A stretch of 64,000 nucleotides of DNA from Fen-178 sp049516835 (GCA_049516835.1 JBEKSR010000013.1:1-64000), one strand, 5' to 3'. Counted from the stretch's first letter, positions 32,470-40,335 are shown. Notes: a model not told the origin generated them from the sequence alone. Program-made: numbers and translations.

Positions 32470-33519
32470 ATGCACCCGATTCTGGCATCGCGCCGGCGGC
32501 TGCTGACGTACCTGTTGGCGTGGATTCCCATCCTGGCGCTGCTGGTCTACGTCGCCTGGGCCTCCGGCGGGGTGTCCTGGCAGGACGCGGCGGCGGTGCT
32601 GGCGCCCGCCTGCCTGGTCTACGCATTTGCCTGCCTGTCGCCCTGGTATATCTGCCAGACCCAGCCGTTGCGCCTCTCCGGCTTGTCCTATCTTCTGGCG
32701 ACCTGGGGCGCCGCCGCTCTGGCGGTTAGTTTGTTGTTGCTGGGGAGCGCCTGGCTGGCGGCCTACTTGCTCGAGCGGCCCGCGCCGCAGCCGGCCCCCC
32801 TATTCGGCATGGGCGTGCTGCTCTACCTGCTCTCCGCCGGACTGCATTACGCCGCGCTGGCGGCTGAGGCGTCCCGCGCCGCCGAGCGCCACGCCGCCGA
32901 AGCCCGCACGCTGGCCCGCGAAGCCGAGCTGCAAGCTCTCCGCGCGCAGATCAACCCGCACTTTCTGTTCAACAGCCTGCACTCCATCGCCGCTTTGAGC
33001 ACCATCGACGGCGCGCGCGCCCGGGAAATGTGCGTGCGCCTCTCCGGCTTCCTTCGCGGCAGCCTGGGGCTGGCCGGCCGCGAAAGTATTCCGCTTCGCG
33101 AGGAGCTGGCGCTGGCCCGCGGCTACCTCGAAGTCGAGCACGTGCGCTTCGGCCAGCGTCTCCGCGTCGAGGAGGAAATCGAGCCGGCCTGTGAAGACTG
33201 CGCGGTTCCCGCCCTGCTGCTGCAGCCGCTGGTCGAGAATGCCGTCAAGCATGGCATCGCCGGCCTGGTGGAGGGCGGTTCCATACGGCTCGCCGCGCGC
33301 CGCTCCGGCGCATCGGTTTCCATCACCGTGGAAAACGCCTTCGACCCCGAAACGCCCGCCCCGCACAAGATGGGAATGGGTCTCGCCCACGTCCGCCGCC
33401 GGCTCCAGGTGCGCTACGGAGAGGACGCGACCTTCCAGGCCGGCCCTTCGGACGGCGTCTACCGCGTGGTGTTGCGGCTGCCTTGCGAATCTCCCATGGC
33501 TTCCAGCAGCCGCGCGTAG
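32470..33519 (+). CDS. LytS-family sensor histidine kinase
   Basis: A 349-residue kinase. Four or so N-terminal membrane helices (residues ~10-135), a linker helix, then the His_kinase motif QINPHFLFNSLHSIAAL with the phospho-acceptor His and a HATPase domain (LLQPLVENAVKHGI, GMGLAHVRRRLQVRYG). No extracellular sensor domain, so the signal is probably membrane stress or the LiaF-like partner. It is followed tail-to-tail by the response regulator gene, with which it overlaps by 61 bases. Confidence 0.9.
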   Translation: MHPILASRRRLLTYLLAWIPILALLVYVAWASGGVSWQDAAAVLAPACLVYAFACLSPWYICQTQPLRLSGLSYLLATWGAAALAVSLLLLGSAWLAAYLLERPAPQPAPLFGMGVLLYLLSAGLHYAALAAEASRAAERHAAEARTLAREAELQALRAQINPHFLFNSLHSIAALSTIDGARAREMCVRLSGFLRGSLGLAGRESIPLREELALARGYLEVEHVRFGQRLRVEEEIEPACEDCAVPALLLQPLVENAVKHGIAGLVEGGSIRLAARRSGASVSITVENAFDPETPAPHKMGMGLAHVRRRLQVRYGEDATFQAGPSDGVYRVVLRLPCESPMASSSRA

Positions 33520-34238
33520 CCCGAGCGGCTCACCGGCAGTCGCGTGCCGTCGGTGAGAATCGCCACGCGGCTCTCCTTCGCGTACGGCTCAATGCGCGCC
33601 ACGCGCTCCAGGTTGACAATCGCGGAGCGGTGTATGCGCACGAACCGCGCCGGGTCGAGCAGGGCCTCGAGGCTGCCGATGGTCTGCTGCTTCAGGTAGC
33701 TCTTGCCGCCGCTGTGGAGCGCCACGTAGTCGTCCTGCGCCTCCGCGTAATCCAGTTTTTCCAGGGGGATCACGTGGACCCGTGTGCCGTCCCGCACCGC
33801 CAGGCGTTGGGGCCGCTCGTCGGGCGCGCGCGCTTCCCGCGCCAGCTCCGGCGTGGGATGCCGCTCTCCCAACCGCGCCTTGGCGCGCTCCAGCGCCCGC
33901 TCGAAGCGCTCGGCGCTGAAAGGTTTCAGAAGGTAATCCACCGCGTGGGCGTCGAACGCGCGCATGGCGTACTGGTCGTAGGCCGTCACAAAAATCACTG
34001 CCGGGGTGCCCTCTGGGCCCCGCGGCTCGATCAGCTCCAACACCTCGAAACCGTCCAGTTTGGGCATCTGGACGTCGAGAAACACCAGGTCCGGCGTGGC
34101 CTCGGTAATGGCCTTCACCGCCTCGAACCCGTTGGCGCACTCGGCCACGATCTCGATTTCCGGGTGCGCCGCCAGCATTTCCCGCAGAAACCCGCGCGCC
34201 AGTTCTTCATCGTCGACAATTACCGCCCGCAATGTCAC
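33459..34238 (-). CDS. LytTR-family response regulator
   Basis: 259 residues from GTG 34238. Receiver domain: acidic pair in AVIVDDEELAR, phospho-acceptor Asp in LVFLDVQMPKLDG, Thr in VTAYDQYA and Lys in LLKPFSAERF. Linker, then a LytTR DNA-binding domain (VHVIPLEKLDYAEAQDDYV, FVRIHRSAIVNLERV). It should be phosphorylated by the LytS-type kinase encoded on the opposite strand. The last 20 codons overlap the kinase gene's 3' end, so both C-termini are encoded by the same DNA. Confidence 0.9.
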   Translation of the reverse strand: MTLRAVIVDDEELARGFLREMLAAHPEIEIVAECANGFEAVKAITEATPDLVFLDVQMPKLDGFEVLELIEPRGPEGTPAVIFVTAYDQYAMRAFDAHAVDYLLKPFSAERFERALERAKARLGERHPTPELAREARAPDERPQRLAVRDGTRVHVIPLEKLDYAEAQDDYVALHSGGKSYLKQQTIGSLEALLDPARFVRIHRSAIVNLERVARIEPYAKESRVAILTDGTRLPVSRSGYARLLEAMGDSQGSRNTTR

Positions 34239-34257
34239 CTCAATCACCAAGCGCCCT

Positions 34258-34421
34258 GTGGCGCAGGCACTCGTGCCCAATGCCGAAACTTGTGGGGCAG
34301 GCTTTTCAGCCTGCGGACCCGCTTTCCAGCGGGTCCAGCCGGCCGGAAGGCCGGCTTGCGGGCAGGATTGCCCGCCCCAACTAAGTGGCATTGGGCCCGG
34401 CAGAGTGAGACTCTGCGCCAC
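34258..34421. repeat. Large composite inverted repeat (four nested hairpins)
   Basis: An imperfect outer palindrome (GTGGCGCAG near 34258 against CTGCGCCAC at 34413-34421, then GCCCAATGCC against GGCATTGGGC, then GGGGC against GCCCC) encloses hairpins in series: GCAGGC/GCCTGC, GGACCCGCT/AGCGGGTCC, GCCGGCC/GGCCGGC and GCGGGCA/TGCCCGC. No ORF. It may be a REP/BIME-type or miniature mobile element. Confidence 0.75.
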
Positions 34422-34620
34422 GTGTGCATCTGCGCAATCAGCGCTGTTTGTGCCACAATCTGTTCAGGTGGTCGAGAGGCCATCGTAGTTTATCCGCTAC
34501 GCTCGTAGGCGAGCACGATACGGGCCCACGGGGTTCTACCCTCTGGGCCTTTACTATTATGCCTACCAAAATCTGCGCCATGCTCGATGGCGGCTGCACG
34601 GCGAGTTGCAGGGAGGACAC
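34422..34620. other. Leader of the PIN-domain gene
   Basis: Together with the palindrome above this fills the 382-base gap between the response regulator and the PIN gene. I see only a likely leader with a strong GGGAGGA ribosome binding site at its end. Confidence 0.4.
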
Positions 34621-35064
34621 GTGAAAATATGCCTGGACGCTTGCTGCCTGAATCGCTTGACGGATGACCAAGACCAGCAACGTATAGCGGAGGGAGCCGA
34701 AGCCGTGGAGCAGATCTTGCGGCTCCTCCGCACAAGTACGATTGAGTGGCTGTCCAGTACCGTGTTAGAGGCCGAAACGGGCGACAACCCGGACCCCGAG
34801 CGGAGGCGCGAAGTCCAGGTGCTCTTGTTGCTGGCGAGGAATACAATCCCGCTGGACGGCCAGATCATCGAGCGCGCAAAAGGACTCGAAGCCGTTGGTT
34901 ACGGCGCCTTCGATGCGCTGCATTTGAGCAGCGCCGAAGCCGGTGAAGCCAACGTCCTTCTAACCACCGGCGATCGATTCATTAAGAGGGCCGCGCGCCG
35001 TGTTGGCTCGCCGCACGTTCGGGTTGTGAACCCGGTAGAATGGTTACGGGAGCAGGAAGTATGA
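34621..35064 (+). CDS. PIN-domain protein
   Basis: 147 residues from GTG 34621. Starts MKICLDACCLNRLTDDQ, with the first acidic residue in LDACCL; Glu in VLEAETGDN; Asp in GAFDALHLSSAEAG; Asp in LTTGDRFIKRA. It belongs to the PIN ribonuclease superfamily and is probably a toxin. The next gene starts within its stop (ATGA) rather than an antitoxin preceding it, the reverse of the usual VapBC order. Confidence 0.82.
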   Translation: MKICLDACCLNRLTDDQDQQRIAEGAEAVEQILRLLRTSTIEWLSSTVLEAETGDNPDPERRREVQVLLLLARNTIPLDGQIIERAKGLEAVGYGAFDALHLSSAEAGEANVLLTTGDRFIKRAARRVGSPHVRVVNPVEWLREQEV

Positions 35065-35270
35065 CGCCCGTCGAACACATGACCGATGAGCAGTTCGAGC
35101 GCTATGCCCTTGAAGTGCTGCAACGCGAGATCGGTCCGGACGGGTTGGCCCGCTTCCTTCGGTTGAACCGGTCTGGCAAGGGCGATTACACCCGAGACCG
35201 ATTGCAGTGGCAGAAGAATCTTAGCGTTGCCGAGATCGTGGCTTCTCTGAACCGCCCAGCCAGCCATTAG
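35061..35270 (+). CDS. Small acidic protein paired with PIN gene (candidate antitoxin)
   Basis: 69 residues from ATG 35061. Sequence MTPVEHMTDEQFERYALEVL, then LARFLRLNRSGKGDYTRDR and KNLSVAEIVASL. It is helical and acidic at the N-terminus, without a recognisable DNA-binding fold. Overlap with the PIN gene implies coupled translation; an antitoxin role is inference from position. Confidence 0.6.
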   Translation: MTPVEHMTDEQFERYALEVLQREIGPDGLARFLRLNRSGKGDYTRDRLQWQKNLSVAEIVASLNRPASH

Positions 35271-35300
35271 GATAGCCTCCTGGTCTGCGCGGCTGAAGCG

Positions 35301-37004
35301 TCACCGGTACCGATACAGCTTCACCCTCTGGATGCGGCCATTGCGGCTCGGGCCGCCGCCGATCCGCAAGAATTTCCCCTGGCCGTTCTCGTCCCCGTTC
35401 AGCCTGCGTCCCGGAACCCAGCGGCCGTCCACGTACGTGCCTTCGTCGATGGAGAGGATGCCGGCCGTCGGCGCCCCCGGCGTGTTCGGAGAAAATGTGA
35501 CGCTCACCGGTCCGCTGCCCGCCACCAGGTACTCATCCGGCCCCAGGGCGATGAAGAGAGCGCCGCTACGTTCCGGGGACACTGGCGCGGGCGGAGGCGC
35601 GGGGGCCGGCGCCGGCGGTCTCCTGTTCCGCGGGTAGCTCACTTCCAGGACGTAGTCGCCCAGCGCGATCTTCTGCGGCGCCTCGCCCTCCACTACCACC
35701 ACGCCGGCCATCTTGCCTTTGCCCTGGTTCTCCAGAATCACCGGGGCGAGTTGCGTGAGCGTGGCATAGCTCCGCGCTATCGGCAGGTCCGCCGGCTCCG
35801 TGGCCGTAGGCGAGGGCGGCGCGAGGCCCAGCTCATCGATCGCAAACGGCGTGAAACCCATGGCGTCGTGCTGCCCCACGGCGTAGAAGACGTGGTAGGC
35901 GCCCGTGGCGCCATCCGTCTCGGGGATGAACAGCGGGTCGTCCGGAGCGTAGGATTCCCGGTACCAGTTGACCCAGACGGGGAGATTCGGAGAGTAAAGG
36001 TCCGGCGAGCGGATGTCGATCGCCGGCGCGCCCACTTTCCAGATGTTTCCCACTTGCGGCTCGGGGCCGCCGCTGGGGTACGTCCCGGGCCCACGGTCCG
36101 GCGCCGGCATCGAGCACCAGGTGTTCACGTACATGGGCAGCGGGTATTCGGCCTTGCCCGCCGCCGCCACCCGGCCCACGTAGCTCGCATAGTTCCACGC
36201 CATGAAGATCTCATCCGTGTATGCGGCTTTGCCGAAAACCTGTTCCCAGGTCCCGGATGTCTTGGAACCGGCCGCCTCCCACGCCTTGCGAAGCTGCGGA
36301 TGCAGTTGGTCCTTGTGGCTGCCGATATAATCCAGCAGCTCTTTTGGCACGGGTCCCTCGAAAGCCTTGTTGGCCACCTCGCACCTGTCCCGCGAGTCGC
36401 CCAGGACGCCCACTTCGTTCTCCACCTGGATCATGACGACGGTGTGATAGGTGTCCACTTCCTTGATGTGCCGCATGAGGGCGGCAAAAGCGCGCGCGTC
36501 CGCATCGCGGTTCGCCGCGCTCAATGTGGAGAGGGTTTCGATGCCTTTGCCCTCCTTGTCCTGGACCCGTGGGAACCGCGCCTGATTGGTCTTCACCCAG
36601 GCCGGAATGTAGCTGGACACCCCGTTCTTCCAGCTTCCGAACCATAGAAAAACGAGCCGCAGATTGTAGGTGTGTGCGTCCCGGATCTGGCTGTCCACCA
36701 GCGAGAAGTCGAATTTGCCTTCTTGCGGTTCGATCAGCTCCCAATGGACGGCGCTCAGGACGGTGTTGAGGTGCATGGCCACCAGCCGGGGCCAGATCGG
36801 CTTCAGAAACTCGGAACTGGAGGAACTGGAGTTGCGCAGTTCTCCCGCCAACATCAGAAACGGCTTGCCGTCGACCATCAACTGGGTGGCGGTGCCCTGC
36901 TTCTGAAGATGGGGAATGGCCGGGGAGGTGCCGCTGGTGCTTTGAGCGCCCGCTGACAGCGCAGCGAGCAAGAGTATGCCTATCGAGCCATGGAAGGATC
37001 GCAT
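35301..37004 (-). CDS. GH35-like beta-galactosidase with DUF5597 C-terminus
   Basis: 567 residues from ATG 37004, which opens a signal peptide (FHGSIGILLLAALSAGAQS). A (beta/alpha)8 barrel follows: FLMLAGELRNSS, VLSAVHWELIEPQEGKFDF, the acid/base Glu in VVMIQVENEVGVLG and the nucleophile region FIPETDGATGAYH. The C-terminal domain with a proline-rich stretch (RRPPAPAPAPPPAPV) is the DUF5597 type. Secreted exo-glycosidase on plant or bacterial polysaccharides; exact linkage not known. Divergent from the small gene at 37240 across a perfect palindrome. Confidence 0.87.
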   Translation of the reverse strand: MRSFHGSIGILLLAALSAGAQSTSGTSPAIPHLQKQGTATQLMVDGKPFLMLAGELRNSSSSSSEFLKPIWPRLVAMHLNTVLSAVHWELIEPQEGKFDFSLVDSQIRDAHTYNLRLVFLWFGSWKNGVSSYIPAWVKTNQARFPRVQDKEGKGIETLSTLSAANRDADARAFAALMRHIKEVDTYHTVVMIQVENEVGVLGDSRDRCEVANKAFEGPVPKELLDYIGSHKDQLHPQLRKAWEAAGSKTSGTWEQVFGKAAYTDEIFMAWNYASYVGRVAAAGKAEYPLPMYVNTWCSMPAPDRGPGTYPSGGPEPQVGNIWKVGAPAIDIRSPDLYSPNLPVWVNWYRESYAPDDPLFIPETDGATGAYHVFYAVGQHDAMGFTPFAIDELGLAPPSPTATEPADLPIARSYATLTQLAPVILENQGKGKMAGVVVVEGEAPQKIALGDYVLEVSYPRNRRPPAPAPAPPPAPVSPERSGALFIALGPDEYLVAGSGPVSVTFSPNTPGAPTAGILSIDEGTYVDGRWVPGRRLNGDENGQGKFLRIGGGPSRNGRIQRVKLYRYR

Positions 37005-37050
37005 GTGAATACTAGTCGCCTCCCAAACAGTATATCCCCCGCCGCAATTA

Positions 37051-37139
37051 GGGGCCAGACACCCGCGTCCCAACGCGCGGAGGTGCGGGGTGCCCTTTGG
37101 GCCCGGCCCTGCGCCGCGCGGACGCGGGTGTCTGGCCCC
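37051..37139. repeat. Perfect 20-bp inverted repeat between divergent genes
   Basis: GGGGCCAGACACCCGCGTCC (37051-37070) and its exact complement at 37120-37139, with an inner GC-rich palindrome (GCGCGG/CCGCGC). Flanking AATT bases extend the symmetry imperfectly. It lies 46 bases upstream of the GH35 start and 100 upstream of the next gene. Confidence 0.85.
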
Positions 37140-37239
37140 GAATTTGCGCCCCGCCGCCCGCCCCGATTTGTGCGAGAATGGAAAAATAATTGAGTTTGTG
37201 CAGGACCACCCCCGGGGTAGGCGGTCGGAAAGGCGTGTT

Positions 37240-37566
37240 GTGAGCGACGAAACCGAGACGCCGTTTGACAGTATCGAGGGTTCTCACGAGTATGTGGCTA
37301 TGCTCGCCGAAGCCCTGAACGAAGCCCGGCGCGACGTGGAGGCCGAAATTGCGGCCGCGGAGCGCGAAGGCGCCAGCCGCCGCAAGGAGGCGCTGCTCCT
37401 GGTGTCCTATAATCTGGCCAAGCTGAATCTCCACATCACATCGAGCCGCAGGATCTTGAACGATCTGCGTTCGCTCCGTCGATTGCTGCTGGCGGAACGC
37501 GGTCTGCCCGCTGAAGACCGGAAGGTCGAAAACGAAAAGGGGATCGCCGCCGCCGAAGGCGCGTAG
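37240..37566 (+). CDS. Small coiled-coil hypothetical protein
   Basis: 108 residues from GTG 37240, preceded by GGAAAGG at good spacing; the longer frame upstream runs through the palindrome. The protein is almost wholly helical and charged (VAMLAEALNEARRDVEAEIA, then LLLVSYNLAKLNLHITSSRR and LNDLRSLRRLLLAERG), consistent with a coiled coil. No domain recognised. A GC-rich palindrome just after the stop (37569-37606) may terminate it. Confidence 0.6.
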   Translation: MSDETETPFDSIEGSHEYVAMLAEALNEARRDVEAEIAAAEREGASRRKEALLLVSYNLAKLNLHITSSRRILNDLRSLRRLLLAERGLPAEDRKVENEKGIAAAEGA

Positions 37567-37659
37567 GGGCCGGGCATGCGATACGCGTGCGACGTGCCCG
37601 GTCCCTGCCGATCCCGCTCTGGCAAAAGCCGGGCTCGCTCTGCCGGCGCAGCCGTGAAA

Positions 37660-37695
37660 GCGCAGAATCTGCCATCGCGAATGCAAAGTCCGCAC
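37660..37695. promoter_or_regulatory. Bipartite palindrome, copy 1 (candidate enhancer site)
   Basis: Half-sites GCGCAGAATCTGC (37660-37672) and GCAAAGTCCGCAC (37683-37695) separated by 10 bases. A near-identical arrangement occurs at 39978-40013. It lies 43 bases upstream of a -24/-12 promoter, as expected for a sigma-54 enhancer-binding protein. The rest of 37567-37947 shows no supported gene. Confidence 0.65.
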
Positions 37696-37737
37696 GTTCC
37701 GCCATTCCACTGGTGACGATTCGCCGGCGCTTGGAAT

Positions 37738-37753
37738 CGGCCATCCGATTGCA
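37738..37753 (+). promoter_or_regulatory. Candidate sigma-54 promoter for hydrolase operon
   Basis: CGGCCAT-CCGA-TTGCA: the -24 GG (37739-37740) and -12 GC (37751-37752) have the obligatory 10-base spacing, and TTGCA is a full -12 match. Start codon of the first gene is at 37948. Confidence 0.55.
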
Positions 37754-37947
37754 TGCTTGTCGAGATTGCGGTGCTTTCGGCCATCCCGAAGAGACATGTC
37801 CGATCCATCCGCTTGCAGCCGGCCCGGCTCGCCATGCCGCTTTCTGGGAGTTCATCTCCGGCTGAGGCGGGCGGGGCAACTGAGCGGGATCGTTAGCCGC
37901 ACATGAGAGGCCGACGACCCCCGCCGATAAGACAGGAGGCAAACAAA

Positions 37948-38772
37948 ATGAGCGCGATTAAGACGAAAGACGGAACCCGGATCTATTACAAGGACTGGGG
38001 CACAGGACAGCCTGTCGTGTTCAGCCACGGCTGGCCCCTCAGTGCGGATAGCTGGGAAGCTCAGATGATGTTCCTGGCCTCCAACGGCTATCGCTCGATT
38101 GCTCATGACCGTCGCGGCCATGGCCGGTCGAGCCAGCCCTGGAATGGCAACGAGATGGACACCTATGCCGACGACCTCTCGGAGCTCATCCAAACGCTCG
38201 ATCTGAAAAGCGCCGTCCTGATCGGCTTCTCCGCGGGCGGCGGCGAGGTTGCCCGCTACATCGGCCGCCACGGCACGAAACGCCTGGCCAAGGCCGCACT
38301 GATATCCGCCGTCCCGCCGCTGATGCTGAAAACGGCGGCCAATCCCGCCGGCTTGCCGATTGAGGTGTTCGACGGGATCCGCCGCGGCTCCCTCGCCGAC
38401 CGCTCGCAGCTCTACAAGGATCTCGCCAGCGGCCCGTTTTTCGGGGCCAACAGGTCCGGCGCCAAGGTCTCGCAGGGCATGATGGACTCGTTCTGGCTCC
38501 AGGGGATGCAGGCCGGTCACAAGAACACCTTCGACTGCATCAAGGCGTTCTCCGAAACGGATTTCACCGAAGACCTCAAGAAGTTCGACGTGCCGACGCT
38601 GGTCCTTCACGGCGACGACGACCAGATCGTGCCGATCGGCGCCGCGGCTCTCCGCTCATCGAAGTTGATCAAGCACGCGACCCTAAAAATCTATGCGGGC
38701 GCACCCCACGGCCTCGCGTACACGCACAAAGACCAGCTCAACGCCGATCTGCTGGCATTCCTTAAGACCTGA
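37948..38772 (+). CDS. Alpha/beta hydrolase (non-haem haloperoxidase/arylesterase type)
   Basis: 274 residues from ATG 37948 with GACAGGAGG upstream. N-terminal MSAIKTKDGTRIYYKDWGTG, oxyanion VVFSHGWPLSADSW, nucleophile elbow LIGFSAGGGEVARYIGRH (Ser), acid in VLHGDDDQIVP (Asp) and base in AGAPHGLAYTHK (His). The GGGEVARYIGRHG signature is that of cofactor-free haloperoxidases, which act mostly as esterases or perhydrolases. First gene downstream of the first palindrome/sigma-54 promoter, followed by ferritin-like and SOD genes, so an oxidative-stress setting is likely. Confidence 0.88.
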   Translation: MSAIKTKDGTRIYYKDWGTGQPVVFSHGWPLSADSWEAQMMFLASNGYRSIAHDRRGHGRSSQPWNGNEMDTYADDLSELIQTLDLKSAVLIGFSAGGGEVARYIGRHGTKRLAKAALISAVPPLMLKTAANPAGLPIEVFDGIRRGSLADRSQLYKDLASGPFFGANRSGAKVSQGMMDSFWLQGMQAGHKNTFDCIKAFSETDFTEDLKKFDVPTLVLHGDDDQIVPIGAAALRSSKLIKHATLKIYAGAPHGLAYTHKDQLNADLLAFLKT

Positions 38773-38931
38773 GGCCGCTTGGCCGGCGCCGGCTGGCTGG
38801 TGGCGCCGCGAGTGAGGACCGTGCCGGCCGGCGGTCCAACAAGCCCTTGCAATCGGCCGGCCGCAAGCGGCGCGCCGCTGAAGGGTAGTGTTGGGCGGAA
38901 GCCCGAAAAGAAGTACGAAAGGAGAATGAAC

Positions 38932-39234
38932 ATGCCAGCGTTCGGAACGCCCTTTTCAGGGTTATCAAACGACAGGAAACTCACGGATAAGGAGCTCGTC
39001 AGAGCAATTCGCTTCATGGTGGCCGCAGAATACGAAGCTACTCAGTTGTACATGCAGCTTGCCGAATCAACCGACAACCAGCTCGCCGTGGAAGTGCTCA
39101 AGGACATAGCGGACGAGGAACGTGTACATGCTGGAGAGTTTCTGAGATTGCTCCGCGAGCTTGCGCCCGATGAGGAAAAGTTTTATGCCCAAGGGGCAAA
39201 AGAAGTAGAAGAAGAAATCGGGAAAACGAAGTAA
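38932..39234 (+). CDS. Ferritin-like (rubrerythrin-type) small protein
   Basis: 100 residues from ATG 38932, seven bases after GAAAGGAG; an ATG at 38926 is too close to it. Sequence MPAFGTPFSGL, then KLTDKELVRAIRFMVAAEYE with metal-binding Glu residues, and DIADEERVHAGEFLRLLREL with the E-x-x-H motif, then an acidic C-terminus. It lacks the rubredoxin domain. This short family occurs as encapsulin cargo in some archaea and bacteria, but no shell gene is visible here. Probably iron or peroxide handling. Confidence 0.8.
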   Translation: MPAFGTPFSGLSNDRKLTDKELVRAIRFMVAAEYEATQLYMQLAESTDNQLAVEVLKDIADEERVHAGEFLRLLRELAPDEEKFYAQGAKEVEEEIGKTK

Positions 39235-39296
39235 AGGGGTCAGCCCATCGCGCCACATGCGCGCAGTAACAGAACACAACAGGAAGGAGAAAGAAC

Positions 39297-39947
39297 ATGA
39301 ATCCGGATGTCGAGAAGTCTGCAACCGATCCGGCTGCGTCCGGCGGATCACCCGCGTTCACGCTGCCGGCGCTGCCCTACGCCCAGGACGCTCTGGAGCC
39401 CTACGTATCGGCTCGGACGATGGGCTTCCACTACTCCAAGCATCATCAGGCCTACGTGGACAACCTGAACAAGCTGGTCGTCGGCACGCCGTGGGCGGCA
39501 GGACGGCCGTTGAAGAGGGTTGTCGTGGAGAGCGCAGGCATGGCGGACCAGGCAGCCGTCTTCAACAACGCGGCGCAGGCATGGAACCATGCCTTCTTCT
39601 GGAGGAGCATGAAGCCGGGCGGCGGAGGCTTGCCGGCCGGCCGGCTGATGGACCTGATTGGGAAGTCCTTCGGCGGCTTCGATGAGTTCAAGAATGCTTT
39701 CCTGGCCGCGGCGGTCGCGCAGTTCGGCAGCGGGTGGGTCTGGCTTGTACAGGAGCACGACGCGTTGAAGATTGTCAAGACGTCCAACGCGGACACGCCG
39801 ATGGCGCATGGCCAAGCCGCGCTCGTGACGTGCGACGTCTGGGAGCACGCCTACTATCTCGACTACCAGAACCGCCGCAAAGACTTCGTGCAGGCCTTCC
39901 TGGACCATCTGGTGAACTGGGAATTCGCGGCGTCGCACCTGAAGTGA
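39297..39947 (+). CDS. sodB: Superoxide dismutase, Fe/Mn family
   Basis: 216 residues, AAGGAG ribosome binding site. Metal ligands: His in FHYSKHHQAYVDNLN, His in AWNHAFFWRSM, Asp and His in VTCDVWEHAYYLDY. FGSGWVWLV and the Gln in NNAAQAWNH favour the iron form. Length is slightly above the usual 195-205 because of an N-terminal extension. It dismutates superoxide, in the cytosol as no signal peptide is seen. Same strand and ~60 bases after the ferritin-like gene. Confidence 0.95.
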   Translation: MNPDVEKSATDPAASGGSPAFTLPALPYAQDALEPYVSARTMGFHYSKHHQAYVDNLNKLVVGTPWAAGRPLKRVVVESAGMADQAAVFNNAAQAWNHAFFWRSMKPGGGGLPAGRLMDLIGKSFGGFDEFKNAFLAAAVAQFGSGWVWLVQEHDALKIVKTSNADTPMAHGQAALVTCDVWEHAYYLDYQNRRKDFVQAFLDHLVNWEFAASHLK

Positions 39948-39977
39948 CGTGCCTGGCTGATACGGCCGTGAAGGTGC

Positions 39978-40013
39978 GTGCAGAATCTGTCATGGCGAGT
40001 GCAAATTCCGCAC
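39978..40013. promoter_or_regulatory. Bipartite palindrome, copy 2 (candidate enhancer site)
   Basis: Half-sites GTGCAGAATCTGT and GCAAATTCCGCAC with a 10-base spacer; 10 of 13 positions are symmetric. Aligned with the copy at 37660 it shares the frame GCAGAATCTG-N-CAT-N-GCGA and TGCAAA-N-TCCGCAC. It lies 67 bases upstream of the next -24/-12 promoter. Confidence 0.7.
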
Positions 40014-40079
40014 TGGGAGGCCGGTCGTCAAAGCGGTGTCAAACGACTCTGGCGCTGACGTATCCGCTCCGGAAGAGAT

Positions 40080-40095
40080 TGGCCCGCCTCGTGCA
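40080..40095 (+). promoter_or_regulatory. Candidate sigma-54 promoter for the His-rich/DUF3300 operon
   Basis: TGGCCCG-CCTC-GTGCA: -24 GG at 40081-40082 and -12 GC at 40093-40094 with 10-base spacing, close to TGGCACG-N4-TTGCA. The first start codon is at 40138. Confidence 0.65.
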
Positions 40096-40137
40096 CATAA
40101 GAGGTGAATTGTCTACGCTTCCACAGGAGGAAACGCG

Positions 40138-40335
40138 ATGCACGAGGAACACCGGAAAGCCGCCGAACTGCACGAACTGGCGGCACAGGCCCATCGTACT
40201 GCTGCCGAACATAACGAAAAAGGGGACGGCGTAGCCGGAAGCTGGCATGCGGAACGAGCGCTGGAGTACTCGGATCACGCTTACAAGCTGGCCAGGGAAG
40301 CCCACACCAAGTCGGGAAAGATAGGGACTTTCTAA
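40138..40335 (+). CDS. Small histidine-rich helical protein A
   Basis: 65 residues with ACAGGAGG ribosome binding site. Composition dominated by Ala, Glu and His in a heptad-like pattern (HRKAAELHELAAQAHRTAAE, then HAERALEYSDHAYKLAREAH). It is clearly a paralogue of the N-terminal half of the next protein. Stop overlaps the next ATG (TAATG). A metal- or nucleic-acid-related stress role is possible but unproven. Confidence 0.72.
   Translation: MHEEHRKAAELHELAAQAHRTAAEHNEKGDGVAGSWHAERALEYSDHAYKLAREAHTKSGKIGTF

Noticed and set aside
37587..37865. Open frames on both strands between 37587 and 37942
   Set aside because: Neither frame has a good ribosome binding site, and the segment carries the palindrome and sigma-54 promoter; treated as regulatory DNA.
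38932..39234. Encapsulin nanocompartment system
   Set aside because: Only the cargo-like ferritin family protein is present; no shell protein gene is visible in the window.
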